From: Paenibacillus ferrarius
GTDB lineage: Bacteria; Bacillota; Bacilli; Paenibacillales; NBRC-103111
Reading direction: 5' to 3'
Assembly: GCF_002027705.1 (NCBI RefSeq)
Contig: NZ_MBTG01000011.1
Span: forward strand, 62,001 to 126,000
DNA length: 64,000 bases
Shown: positions 1 through 7,794 of the stretch, in pieces
How positions within the stretch are numbered: the first letter of the stretch is position 1
How the letters are laid out: the number at the start of each line of letters is the position of its first letter
Notes under the pieces: generated by a model
Told to the model about the DNA's origin: nothing
The model's input: the letters and a program-made list of their open reading frames with translations, nothing else
Databases searched by the model: none
Position numbers and translations under genes: made by a program

Positions 1-45
1 TTTACTGGAGTAGTAGTGTTTTTAATGATGGAACCATATTACTGA
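1..45 (+). CDS. C-terminal tail of a gene entering from the left (partial)
   Basis: Frame 1 is open from base 1 to a TGA at 43-45 and reads FTGVVVFLMMEPYY, a hydrophobic end such as closes a membrane protein. A strong terminator hairpin follows about 50 bases later, which supports a plus-strand gene ending here. Fourteen residues are too few to name a family. Confidence 0.4.
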   Translation, partial: FTGVVVFLMMEPYY

Positions 46-94
46 ACAAACTCGCTCATTGAGGGGAATACTAATTAGGAATCTTGGCAGTAGG

Positions 95-145
95 CAAAAA
101 AATGCGACACCTGATCTGGATTTTCCAGAGGGTGTCGCATTTTTC
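95..145. terminator. Rho-independent terminator, T-rich on both strands
   Basis: A run of A and ATGCGACACC (102-111) pairs with GGTGTCGCAT (131-140) followed by T's. An inner stem CTGGA/TCCAG (116-120/124-128) closes the loop. The A tract before and T tract after let it work in both directions. Confidence 0.85.
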
Positions 146-486
146 TGCCATTGCCCCTTGTATTTGCATGCCTAACAGACCCGATTCAACGGAACAATAT
201 CAGACAACCGGCTGTAGCTGATCGAGGAGATGGCGAACATAATCGAATAACTGGTGACCGTCAATGAAACGATGGATGAGGGCAAGTTAAAATAATGGCT
301 TAAATCGTTTAACCCAAATTAAACATGGCTGTATTCATAGTGACCAATACAATGGTAATGCAAAGCAACGTATAATGACCCCTTCGAGGGGAAGAAGGAG
401 CGCTTCGTTCTTCTCGACTATCGTATTGTTGAGTGCATACTTCATCGAAGTTTTCTTCTTTCCATCTATTGATTTTGGGAAGTTAT
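146..486. other. Gene-free stretch downstream of gap
   Basis: No gene can be supported. It holds small hairpins (CCCC/GGGG at 379-391 and an AGAAG-type stem just after) that may help end gap transcription on the minus strand. A short plus-strand reading around 330-365 (HGCIHSDQYNG) faintly recalls IS3-type transposases but is far too short to call. Confidence 0.4.
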
Positions 487-1497
487 TTACCTAGCTATTT
501 TAGCGAAGTACTCCAGAGTGCGAACCAATTGGGCTGTATAAGACATTTCGTTATCGTACCAAGCTACGGTTTTCACCAGTTGCTGGTCACCGACTGTCAG
601 AACTTTCGTCTGCGTGGCGTCGAAGAGCGAACCAAATGTGATACCTTTGATATCGGAAGATACGATCTCGTCTTCCGTGTATCCGTAAGTTTCTGGATCA
701 GAGGCTTCTTTCATAGCGGTGTTAATTTCCTCAATCGTTACTTTGGTGTTCAATACGGCAACCAGCTCCGTTACGGAACCTGTTGCAACAGGCACACGTT
801 GAGATGCGCCATCCAGCTTGCCCTTTAGTTCGGGAAGAACGAGGCCAATGGCTTTTGCAGCACCAGTAGAATAGGGAACAATGTTCTCTGAAGCGGCGCG
901 TGCTGCTCTGAAGTCTCCTTTTGGATCCGGAGCGTCCAGTGTTTTCTGGTTGCCTGTAAAGGCGTGAATGGTCGTCATTAATCCGGATTGAATGCCAAAC
1001 TTATCGTGCAAAGTTTTAGCCATCGGGGCTAGGCAGTTCGTTGTGCAGGAAGCACCGGAAATAACCGTTTCCGTTCCGTCCAGCGTGTCATGGTTCACGT
1101 TGTATACGATCGTTTTCATGTCGCCTGTAGCAGGGGCGGAAATGACGACTTTCTTCGCTCCCCCTTTCAGGTGAAGCTCGGCTTTTTCTTTCGTGGTGAA
1201 GAAGCCTGTACATTCGAGCACAATGTCTACGCCAAGCTCGCCCCACGGGATTTCTTCAGGGTTACGGTTAGCCAGCACCTTAACCTCTTTCCCGTTTACT
1301 TTGAAGGTTCCGTCAAGAACTTCGATGTCACCACGAAAAGTGCCTTGCGTAGTATCATATTTGAGTAGATGAGCCAACATTTTAGCATTGGTAAGGTCGT
1401 TAATTGCCACTACCTCGACGCCTTCCACATCTTGAATTCGGCGAAAAGCGAGTCGCCCGATCCGTCCAAAACCGTTAATGCCTACTTTTACAGTCAT
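487..1497 (-). CDS. gap: Type I glyceraldehyde-3-phosphate dehydrogenase (NAD type)
   Basis: This enzyme oxidises glyceraldehyde-3-phosphate with phosphate to 1,3-bisphosphoglycerate in the cytosol. The 336 residues are normal for the family. The Rossmann motif [11 protein letters not shown] opens the protein. Asp34 in AINDLT favours NAD over NADP. The catalytic SCTTNC has Cys151 and its partner is His178. The start is the ATG at 1497, seven bases after GGAGGA; an in-frame TTG six bases upstream sits too close to that site. The gene stands alone, without cggR, pgk or tpiA, so it is probably an additional paralogue rather than the main glycolytic operon copy. A perfect palindrome sits on its promoter, implying TetR-type control. 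The wording around the active site resembles streptococcal/clostridial GapA more than Bacillus GapA (from memory, not searched). Confidence 0.96.
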   Translation of the reverse strand: MTVKVGINGFGRIGRLAFRRIQDVEGVEVVAINDLTNAKMLAHLLKYDTTQGTFRGDIEVLDGTFKVNGKEVKVLANRNPEEIPWGELGVDIVLECTGFFTTKEKAELHLKGGAKKVVISAPATGDMKTIVYNVNHDTLDGTETVISGASCTTNCLAPMAKTLHDKFGIQSGLMTTIHAFTGNQKTLDAPDPKGDFRAARAASENIVPYSTGAAKAIGLVLPELKGKLDGASQRVPVATGSVTELVAVLNTKVTIEEINTAMKEASDPETYGYTEDEIVSSDIKGITFGSLFDATQTKVLTVGDQQLVKTVAWYDNEMSYTAQLVRTLEYFAKIAR

Positions 1498-1597
1498 TCT
1501 CAAGTCCTCCTATAAGTTGTATTTATTCCAAACAGGCGAATGCCTGTCATGAAATCAAAAGAAATTAGCTTTTCTCAACGGGCTTGTTGCACAATAT

Positions 1598-1617
1598 AAG
1601 ATACCGATCGGTATCTT
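1598..1617. promoter_or_regulatory. 20-bp perfect palindrome, TetR-type operator on the gap promoter
   Basis: AAGATACCGA is followed directly by its reverse complement TCGGTATCTT. The palindrome begins one base past the -10 box of the gap promoter on the minus strand and so covers the expected transcription start. The form (ATACCGATCGGTAT core) is typical of TetR-family operators; the regulator is not encoded next to it. Confidence 0.75.
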
Positions 1618-1618
1618 T

Positions 1619-1646
1619 ATTATATCATGATTTGAGTGATTGGCAA
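1619..1646 (-). promoter_or_regulatory. Sigma-A-type promoter of gap
   Basis: Read on the minus strand: -35 TTGCCA (1646-1641), 16-base spacer, -10 TATAAT (1624-1619). It leaves a leader of roughly 110 bases before the gap start. Confidence 0.75.
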
Positions 1647-1740
1647 GGTTTCAGTGTCGTGAAGTTTGATATAACATTAGATTAGAATAAAGTTCATTCT
1701 GCAACAAACCATCATTTTCACCTCGGAGTTCTTAAAATTC

Positions 1741-1803
1741 TAACGAATCTGAAACAATAAAAACGGAGCGCCGAGGTTTGCGGGCTCCGTTTTCTAATTA
1801 ATT
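1741..1803. repeat. Dispersed terminator-like repeat, copy A
   Basis: One of three copies of a roughly 65-bp element (others at 22270 and 38144). It has an upstream arm reading TAACGAATCTGAAACAA, then a hairpin CGGAGC/GCTCCG with a GC-rich inner stem, then CCGTTTTC and an AT-rich tail. In the other two copies the element closes transcription units; here it lies between gap and a murF relic. Confidence 0.75.
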
Positions 1804-1858
1804 CTGGAATATCACATTTCTCATAAAATTTCAAATATTGGCCACTAATTATCGAAGG

Positions 1859-2017
1859 GAATTATCAATAAAAGTAATTAGTGTTACTGGTAGCAATGGT
1901 AAGACAACCACAAAAGATATGATAAATTCTGTATTACAGACAAAATAGCGAGTTCATAAAACAGTCGGGAATTTAAACAGCCCAATTGGAGTTCCCTTGA
2001 CCATCCTAGAAAGATGA
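1859..2017 (+). pseudogene. murF: Decayed murF fragment (UDP-MurNAc-tripeptide:D-Ala-D-Ala ligase)
   Basis: Reading from 1871 gives KVISVTGSNGKTTTKDMINS, the ATP-binding P-loop region of MurF. After an in-frame TAG (1946-1948) it continues RVHKTVGNLNSPIGVPLTIL, which is the next conserved MurF segment, up to a TGA (2015-2017). There is no start codon or ribosome site, and nothing recognisable lies before or after. Only about 50 of some 450 codons survive, with two stops, so this is a relic and not a gene. Confidence 0.8.
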
Positions 2018-2063
2018 AAAGTTTGCGAAGGGGTTGGAAGTTTAGTTCGTGAAGAAAAGTTAA

Positions 2064-2112
2064 TGAAAAAAGTTAACCCCCATACATTCTGAAAAAAAGC
2101 ATGAGGGTTAAC
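2064..2112 (-). terminator. Terminator of the GDPD-RR-HK operon
   Basis: GTTAACCC (2072-2079) pairs with GGGTTAAC (2105-2112). On the minus strand the hairpin is followed by a run of six T's, seven bases past the histidine kinase stop codon. Confidence 0.85.
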
Positions 2113-2118
2113 CTAGTT

Positions 2119-3441
2119 TTATGACTTATAAATTAAACGCTGCTTGGGTAAATGCAGAATAACGTTAAATTGGTCGCCATGAATCTCGACTCGGATTTCC
2201 CCGCCGTGCAGCTCAATGATGCTTTTCACAATTGCCAGTCCTAGTCCGGAACCCTCTGTCTGGCGGGATTCATCTGCTCTTTTGAAGCGTTCGAACAGCT
2301 CTTCCGCAGCAAAATCAATCTCATAAGCAGAGGTGTTTTGAATTTTGAATAATACCATATCATCAGATTCGTCCAAATAAATATAGATTCTAGTTCCTGG
2401 AAGCGAATATTTCTGCGCGTTGCCAATTAAATTTTCGAATACACGCCAAATTTTATTGCCGTCCAAATGCGCTTGGATCGGGAATTTTGCGATTCTCTCC
2501 CGAATCACGTGCGACGCTTGTCCCATATTGGTGTTGGACTCGGCAATCGCCTGTGTCAACAAGGTTGCGACATCGACGTACTCAATATCCAGCTCTACTG
2601 TGCCGCTGGTCATCTTTGAAATTTCGAACAGGTCTTCAATCAACAGCTTCAGCCGGAGTGCCTTGCGGTCCAGGGTTTCAATATAGGTTCGGGCTGTCTC
2701 CGTAGAAAGATCTTCTTTTTTTAATAAATCGACATAGTTGATAATGGAAGTAAGTGGGGTCTTCAAATCATGCGATACGTTGGTAATCAGCTCTGTTTTT
2801 AATCGTTCGCTCTTCATTTGATTCTCCAGCGCGCTTTGATACCCGGCTTTCATATTGTTAATATAGCCAGCAAGTTGGGATAGAGCGTCCTTGCCGGTAT
2901 CCTGAATCGCATTCTGAATATTGCCTTCGGAAATTTCTTTACTTCCGTTGAGGATGGCGATGAAGCGTCTGAGCTTGGCAAGTATATAGGGAACAAAGAA
3001 CAGCAAATACAGCAATTCATAAAGTATGAACCAGCCCAGTTCGTACCTGTATATGGCTACTTGCCAAGCAAAAATGCCAGCTATCGCAGTTAGCAGGAAC
3101 ATGATGATGAGGACAAACGTTATTCTCCAGTTTTGCAGACTGGTTCTAATACCGGTACTCCAAAAACGAAAGCAATCCATCAGCACACTGCCGTGCCATA
3201 AGGAACGCTCATTAAGGGGCCGATGAAAATAAAGAAACAGTCTGCCTGCCAGCAAGCCAAGGATAATAGCGGCAAGCAGTTTCTGGATGAAGCTTGAAGT
3301 TGAAAAACCTAGATTCAGCCCAGGCACGTATGAATACTCGTCAATCAGTAGAACGCCCCCTAAGATAACGGCGACAATTAAGACAAGAGGGTCGATTAGG
3401 ACAATCCGATCTGCTTTACCTTTTCTCAACTTTATATCCAA
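2119..3441 (-). CDS. Membrane sensor histidine kinase
   Basis: This is the sensor partner of the overlapping OmpR-type regulator. The 440 residues start with four hydrophobic segments (about 14-33, 50-72, 107-128, 136-155) separated by short loops, so sensing is probably in or at the membrane rather than by a large outer domain. A HisKA domain follows with phospho-acceptor His224 in NVSHDLKTP, then the N box (NLIGNAQKYS) and G box (GSGLGLAIVK) of the ATPase domain. The general layout recalls VanS-like kinases. It overlaps the regulator by 26 bases. The start shown is a TTG with a poor ribosome site; another TTG at 3429 is also possible, so the first residues are uncertain. It is the last gene of the operon. 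Confidence 0.9.
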   Translation of the reverse strand: MDIKLRKGKADRIVLIDPLVLIVAVILGGVLLIDEYSYVPGLNLGFSTSSFIQKLLAAIILGLLAGRLFLYFHRPLNERSLWHGSVLMDCFRFWSTGIRTSLQNWRITFVLIIMFLLTAIAGIFAWQVAIYRYELGWFILYELLYLLFFVPYILAKLRRFIAILNGSKEISEGNIQNAIQDTGKDALSQLAGYINNMKAGYQSALENQMKSERLKTELITNVSHDLKTPLTSIINYVDLLKKEDLSTETARTYIETLDRKALRLKLLIEDLFEISKMTSGTVELDIEYVDVATLLTQAIAESNTNMGQASHVIRERIAKFPIQAHLDGNKIWRVFENLIGNAQKYSLPGTRIYIYLDESDDMVLFKIQNTSAYEIDFAAEELFERFKRADESRQTEGSGLGLAIVKSIIELHGGEIRVEIHGDQFNVILHLPKQRLIYKS

Positions 3442-4117
3442 TTCCCCATACCACCTTTAAATATTTTGGGTCTTTGGGATTGATTTCAATTTTTTCGCGA
3501 ATATTTCTCACATGTACGGCAACTGTATTCTCGGAAGCGGCGAAGATCGGTTCATTCCACACGAGCTCATAAATCTCTTCAATTGAGAAAACTCTGCCCT
3601 TGTTCTCCAGCAGTAGCTCCAAAATTTTGTATTCCTTCGGGGTCAGTCTAACGTCCTCTCCATCTACCTCAACAGTCTTCATGCTTTTGTTCAGCATGAG
3701 TCCTCTCACTTGAATGATCTCTTCCCCGTTTGACTGGAAGGAACCTAAATTCGTAAACCGACGCAACTGAGATCGGACCCTAGCGACCAACTCCAGAGGA
3801 TTGAACGGCTTCGTTATATAATCATCGGCTCCAACGTTGAGACCCAAAATCTTGTCGCCATCTTCCGATTTGGCGGAAAGCATAATGATCGGTATATTTT
3901 TGCTTTCACGAATTTTAAATGTCGTCTTGATTCCATCAAGTTGCGGCATCATGATGTCCATGAGAATGAGATGTATTGTTTCCTTTTCAAGGATTTCCAG
4001 TGCCTCGAGGCCGTTAGAGGCTGTAAATACATCCACATCATCGCTTTTCAAGTAAATAACGAGCGCTTCTCGAATTTCTGGTTCATCGTCTACAACAAGA
4101 ATATTATTTTTAGCCAT
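3416..4117 (-). CDS. OmpR/PhoB-family response regulator
   Basis: The 233 residues form a receiver domain (phospho-acceptor Asp54 in MDIMMP, Lys103 in TKPF) and a winged-helix DNA-binding domain at about 135-230 (RLTPKEYKILELL and HVRNIREKI are typical). The start ATG overlaps the end of the phosphodiesterase gene by eight bases, and its own end overlaps the kinase by 26, so the three genes are translationally coupled. It is expected to be phosphorylated by the kinase encoded downstream. Targets are unknown; the operon content suggests envelope lipid or teichoic-acid stress, which is inference. Confidence 0.93.
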   Translation of the reverse strand: MAKNNILVVDDEPEIREALVIYLKSDDVDVFTASNGLEALEILEKETIHLILMDIMMPQLDGIKTTFKIRESKNIPIIMLSAKSEDGDKILGLNVGADDYITKPFNPLELVARVRSQLRRFTNLGSFQSNGEEIIQVRGLMLNKSMKTVEVDGEDVRLTPKEYKILELLLENKGRVFSIEEIYELVWNEPIFAASENTVAVHVRNIREKIEINPKDPKYLKVVWGIGYKVEKR

Positions 4118-5066
4118 TATTTCTCACTTTCATCACGATATTACTTATACTTGCCAATCCGGAACTGATGTATCCCGGAAAGTCAAAATGGCCGGGGGGA
4201 GCGCCTGCAAGCATCAACTCCTCCGGTGATTCTTCCTGATCCGTGTAAAATCCATGCACCCCGAAGCTGTGCAGCAACTGCATAACTGGTTTGTTGTTGA
4301 CGGTGTGAACATAGCTTTTTACCCCGAGCTTATTTAGTGCAGGAACTAGATTGGGGTTGACAAACACGCGATACTCAGGCATGGCGACGGCTGTCAAATG
4401 TTTATCCCTTACAAATTCTACAATACTTTCGGCAGAGGCACCAGTTTTGTAAAGTGAATATATATTATTAGGAAAGGGGTAGATTCCCATTACTGTGTCA
4501 TACATTTCTGGGCTGAAAATTTCAGGTATAACCCGATTGAGTAGTGCAGGACCATTACGGCGCGCCTCTTTGACTAGATGCGTAAACTGCTGCTGAATTT
4601 GCTCATTGCTGCCGGCCTTCGTATCCACGATTAAGTCAAAATCACGATATTGCTGCATCAGCTGCAGTATATCGGGCAGTGTAAGAGGGTGGAATTTGCC
4701 CATTATAAGCGAGTTTGCAAACTGAAGATTTGTTACGTTTGGTCCGCTATGAGCGGCCAAATCCGGCTGTAGCCTGTGCGACCAATCATGTCTGGCTACA
4801 AGCTCCCCATCCATCGTTTGCACAAGATCAACCTCGAACAAACGGTACCCTCTATTGTAATTGGTTATGAATGCCTCATAAGAATTTGTGTAGCTAGCGC
4901 CTTGGACTCCACCAAGTGCATGTGCAATAAGCCTATTTTCCTCCCAGGCGCTGGTGCCAGCTGTATAGACCGGCTGATTCTGGCCTGACCAAACAAGCCC
5001 CCAGCTACACAAGATCATTCCAGCCGTAATGACGATTAATAAGCTTAACAGAATCGTTTTCTTCAT
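4110..5066 (-). CDS. Membrane-anchored GDPD-like phosphodiesterase
   Basis: A 318-residue protein of the glycerophosphodiester phosphodiesterase / PI-PLC-like TIM barrel superfamily. An N-terminal hydrophobic segment (about 4-27) is a signal anchor, so the enzyme should face the cell surface. GDPD hallmarks are IAHALGG with NSYEAF behind it, and FEVDLVQTMDGELVARHD, which holds the metal-binding Glu and Asp and the second catalytic His. The usual HRG is HALGG here: the catalytic His is kept but the Arg is missing, so the substrate may not be a simple glycerophosphodiester. It is the first gene of a three-gene operon with a two-component system; the start is ATG behind AAAGGAG. Surface GDPDs can act on teichoic acids or lipid head groups; the true substrate is unknown. 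Confidence 0.85.
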   Translation of the reverse strand: MKKTILLSLLIVITAGMILCSWGLVWSGQNQPVYTAGTSAWEENRLIAHALGGVQGASYTNSYEAFITNYNRGYRLFEVDLVQTMDGELVARHDWSHRLQPDLAAHSGPNVTNLQFANSLIMGKFHPLTLPDILQLMQQYRDFDLIVDTKAGSNEQIQQQFTHLVKEARRNGPALLNRVIPEIFSPEMYDTVMGIYPFPNNIYSLYKTGASAESIVEFVRDKHLTAVAMPEYRVFVNPNLVPALNKLGVKSYVHTVNNKPVMQLLHSFGVHGFYTDQEESPEELMLAGAPPGHFDFPGYISSGLASISNIVMKVRNNG

Positions 5067-5439
5067 TCGTTTTGCTCCTTTCTTATCCTGATGTAAGTCA
5101 TAATACAGGACTCAAATGAAGAAGGGCTGGTAAAAAAACGAATGAATTTATGAAGTTTGTATACCTTGCTGAAAGAGAGTATCCAACCTGTAAATTCCCA
5201 TAAGCCTTGGTTCCGCTCCCCTTAGATGAGATGGGCTTTATGGTTGGGCGTGAAATATCGCTTGTTTACGGGCCCGCCATTTCAGTCACCTTGAAAAGCC
5301 GAGAACCCTTTCATGATTGCCAAACTCGATTGGAGTTCCAAGACCGATGTCCCAGAAACTGACTGCTCGAGCGACGTGAATTTCCTGAGCAAAGACCCAA
5401 TTTTTCGTTTTACATACGGGAAACGATAGCGAAATAATA
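5067..5439. other. Gene-free stretch upstream of the GDPD operon
   Basis: It should carry the promoter of the minus-strand operon near its left end. I see no convincing -35/-10 pair and no recognisable protein in any frame. A plus-strand terminator at its right edge hints that something was once transcribed through it. Confidence 0.4.
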
Positions 5440-5484
5440 GACAGTCAAAGACTTTAATTACTAAGGTCTTTTACTGTCTTTTTC
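5440..5484 (+). terminator. Terminator-like hairpin without a visible gene
   Basis: GACAGTCAAAGAC (5440-5452) pairs, with one mismatch, with GTCTTTTACTGTC (5466-5478), followed by TTTTT. No intact plus-strand gene lies before it. Confidence 0.7.
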
Positions 5485-5790
5485 GCGCGAATTTTGGTAT
5501 ATCATCTTCAGATAGATATGAGAAAGTATATCTGCACTTTATAAATACAACTTTTCCATATGTGTAGTATACATTTCACAATTAATGGACAAAGTAATTA
5601 ATAACATTGAATGAGGTAAACTACAGTAACGATTCAGATAAAACGTATAGCGTTAAAATTGGTGGTACAAATGTTATGAAGTTAATTTATTCATTGAATT
5701 TCTGACATGAAGCAATGAAGTATTATTGTCTACGAAACATTTCCGAGCACGCATTAAGGCCCTAGAACCCATTTTCTTTCTTTCATTAAG
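5485..5790. other. Gene-free stretch with a possible gene end relic
   Basis: No gene is supported. From 5607 a short plus-strand frame reads LNEVNYSNDSDKTYSVKIGG and continues to a TGA at 5703-5705; it looks like the end of a real protein (weakly like LAGLIDADG-type endonucleases) but has no start and is too short to name. The terminator at 5791 follows it. Confidence 0.3.
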
Positions 5791-5815
5791 CGTCCTATTG
5801 TATAGGACGTTTTTG
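5791..5815 (+). terminator. Rho-independent terminator
   Basis: CGTCCTA (5791-5797) pairs with TAGGACG (5803-5809), loop of five, followed by TTTTTG. It insulates the methyltransferase-dedA operon from upstream transcription. Confidence 0.85.
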
Positions 5816-5832
5816 TTTTGCATTTTTTCTTT

Positions 5833-5895
5833 AGAAATTCCTTAGTTTTATCCCAGCAGGTTCTTTAAAATTTTAACTTAATATAAACTTATCGA
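5833..5895 (+). promoter_or_regulatory. Promoter block shared with the truncated PAP2 gene, copy 1
   Basis: It begins AGAAATTCCTTAGTTTTATCC and carries a direct repeat TTCCTTA-N16-TTCTTTA followed by a likely -10 region (TTAATATAAA). Nearly the same sequence, with the same spacing, precedes the truncated PAP2 gene (45090-45152). This suggests a common activator using a tandem direct-repeat site. Confidence 0.65.
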
Positions 5896-5927
5896 CATCA
5901 ACTGAGGATTTGAAGGGTGGGAGATTC

Positions 5928-6497
5928 ATGGCTTCTGATCAATATTTAATGTTTTTACAAAAATTTATTCAAAATCCTAAGCAAATCGGTAGTGTATTGC
6001 CAAGTTCTCGATTTTTGGCTAATAAAATGGTTCAGTCTGTTCCGTGGAGCGAAGTTGGTTCTGTTGCTGAACTTGGATCCGGCACTGGTGCTGTCACTCG
6101 GTTTATCAAATCGAGTGTATCTGACTCAACCAAAGTGTTCTTATTCGAGAACGATGAGGGCATGAAAGCTATTTTGCAGAAGCAATACCCTAATTTTGCT
6201 TGTCACACAAACGCATGTAATTTAACAAATGTAATAAATCACTACGGCATCCATCAGTTAGACTGCATAATTAGCGGATTACCATTTTTCAACTTTCCAA
6301 AAGAACTTCGAGAAAGGTTAATTGATCAAATTATTAAAGCCTTAAAACCGGGCGGCTACTTTGTTGCCTTTCAGTATTCTCTCCAGATGAAAAAGAACTT
6401 AGCACATGTATTCGATATCGTAAGGATAAATTATGTGCCACTTAATTTCCCGCCAGCATTTGTCTATGTATGCCGTAAAAAAGGGGGGATTGCATGA
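5928..6497 (+). CDS. SAM-dependent methyltransferase, phospholipid N-methyltransferase-like
   Basis: The 189 residues open with QKFIQNPKQIGSVLPSSRFLA, a stretch typical of PmtA/rRNA-dimethylase-like lipid methyltransferases, then the SAM-binding motif I VAELGSGTGAVT (about residues 45-56). An acidic strand end (LFENDEG) and motif IV-like CIISGLPFFNFP follow. Such enzymes methylate phosphatidylethanolamine head groups; the substrate here is inferred. The start is the ATG at 5928 behind GGGTGGGAG; an in-frame TTG at 5910 lies too near the GAGGA box. It overlaps dedA by four bases (ATGA) and shares its upstream control block with a PAP2 lipid phosphatase gene, all pointing to membrane lipid remodelling. 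Confidence 0.85.
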   Translation: MASDQYLMFLQKFIQNPKQIGSVLPSSRFLANKMVQSVPWSEVGSVAELGSGTGAVTRFIKSSVSDSTKVFLFENDEGMKAILQKQYPNFACHTNACNLTNVINHYGIHQLDCIISGLPFFNFPKELRERLIDQIIKALKPGGYFVAFQYSLQMKKNLAHVFDIVRINYVPLNFPPAFVYVCRKKGGIA

Positions 6498-7096
6498 ACT
6501 ACGACACACTCATACATTCTATTTCACAATTTGGATATGCCGCATTGTTTTTTGCGCTTTGGCTTGGCATCGTTGGTATGCCGATACCAGACGAGGTCAT
6601 CGTGATGACCGGAGGAGCTGTAAGCAAAACGGGTATTCTCCTTACGTTTCCAGCTTTTATTATCACTTATTTAGGTGTGATTTCTGGGCTATCACTTGGT
6701 TATGTTCTCGGCAGATTTCTTGGATCACCGGTGCTTGATAAACTTCGGCGTAAAAAGAATATCGATAAGCATTTAAAAACAGCAGAAAATATGTTAAACA
6801 AATACGGAAATTTTGCTTTAAGCTTTAGTTACTTCATTCCGGTCGTCAGACATATTATTCCCTATTTAGTTGGGATGAATAAAATGCCATATCGTCATTA
6901 TGTGCTTTATTCTTACACGGCAGGACTTGTATGGACATTTATTTTTTTTGTATTAGGTCAATTAGTAGGATCCCATGTGCAAAGTGTTGGGACAATGGTA
7001 TATCATTACGGTATATATGTAGGACTTTCATTTACAATAATTATTTTTATAGTTTTATTATTCAGACTGCGGCAAAGAATACGAAAATTACGCTGA
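6494..7096 (+). CDS. DedA-family membrane protein
   Basis: A 200-residue DedA/SNARE-associated (VTT fold) integral membrane protein. DedA hallmarks are visible: GMPIPDEVIVMTGG near residue 30 with the conserved acidic residue, GYVLGRFLG, and YFIPVVRHIIPYLVGM with the conserved Arg. About five hydrophobic segments are seen. Members move or flip lipid carriers such as undecaprenyl phosphate or phosphatidylethanolamine and affect resistance to cationic peptides. It is translationally coupled (ATGA) to the lipid methyltransferase gene, a pairing that fits a membrane-lipid role. The stop at 7094 is followed directly by a surface-protein relic. Confidence 0.92.
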   Translation: MNYDTLIHSISQFGYAALFFALWLGIVGMPIPDEVIVMTGGAVSKTGILLTFPAFIITYLGVISGLSLGYVLGRFLGSPVLDKLRRKKNIDKHLKTAENMLNKYGNFALSFSYFIPVVRHIIPYLVGMNKMPYRHYVLYSYTAGLVWTFIFFVLGQLVGSHVQSVGTMVYHYGIYVGLSFTIIIFIVLLFRLRQRIRKLR

Positions 7097-7426
7097 CTGC
7101 AACGCCAGTGGCTGTAAAAGCTATTTTTAAGAAAAACCTCTGGCAAAGGACACTCTTTCAGTAAATGTCAGCTACGCTTATGAGTCAGGTGAGGGCAGTC
7201 ACGCCGAAGGCGCTACTGTCGCTATTCATGCAGGCAGCCGCAGCAATTATACTTTCAGCAGCAGGAGTCCAACCGAAGGTGTGATCTTTGCTAACGCAAA
7301 CAGCACCTCCACCAACTTTACTATGTCTGCAAAGAATGTCACTGTCACTGCTACTTGGAGATACAGCAATAGTGGTGGAACCACTATATTTCGCTTCGTC
7401 AGACAGTACACCGCTAATCATGCGTA
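7097..7426 (+). pseudogene. Remnant of a repeat-bearing surface protein (InlB-type B repeat)
   Basis: From 7140 one frame reads a repeat unit with AGSRSNYTFSS, FANANSTSTNFTM and AKNVTVTATWRY, the wording of bacterial (InlB B-like) repeats in Paenibacillus surface proteins. It ends at a TAA at 7424-7426. Before it, in a different frame (7085-7135), TLTATPVAVKAIFKKN looks like the end of the preceding repeat, so a frameshift lies near 7135. No start codon or signal peptide is present, and a clean terminator follows at 7484. This is the 3-prime relic of a larger gene. Confidence 0.75.
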
Positions 7427-7483
7427 ATATACTATTTCACTCTACAAATGTTAATTAGTAGTACCAACATACTTGCATAATAG

Positions 7484-7525
7484 AAAATGGACCATCACTT
7501 CATAAGTGATAGGTCCATTTTTTTG
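7484..7525 (+). terminator. Rho-independent terminator
   Basis: AAATGGACC, then AT, then CACTT pairs with AAGTG, AT, AGGTCCATTT followed by T's; loop CAT. Very strong. It once ended the surface-protein gene and now probably ends the dedA operon. The rest up to 7794 holds only the chemoreceptor's upstream region. Confidence 0.9.
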
Positions 7526-7794
7526 TGCAATACTAAACGGAACGAGAAAAAGAGACGGTATGGATTCAGCCCCCAATTATTGTTAAGGTCATCTGAAGGA
7601 TTGTACCTTTGCTCAGAATTAGTTAGTGCCACTCAATTATTCGAAATAAAATTTCAATATGAAATATTGATTTAAAATAAAATAACAAAATTTGAAGGAA
7701 TCTGTCGAATCGCGGCGAATCATTAAACCAACTAATTACGTATGTCTTTTTTTTCCACAGAGTTGGGAGGCATACCAATAGAAACTAATGGTGG

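Noticed and set aside
330..365. IS3-like transposase motif (HGCIHSDQYNG)
   Set aside because: Only about 10 residues agree; no flanking catalytic residues, no inverted repeats.
5607..5705. Possible LAGLIDADG endonuclease C-terminal relic
   Set aside because: About 30 codons, weak resemblance, no second motif; kept only as a note on the intergenic stretch.
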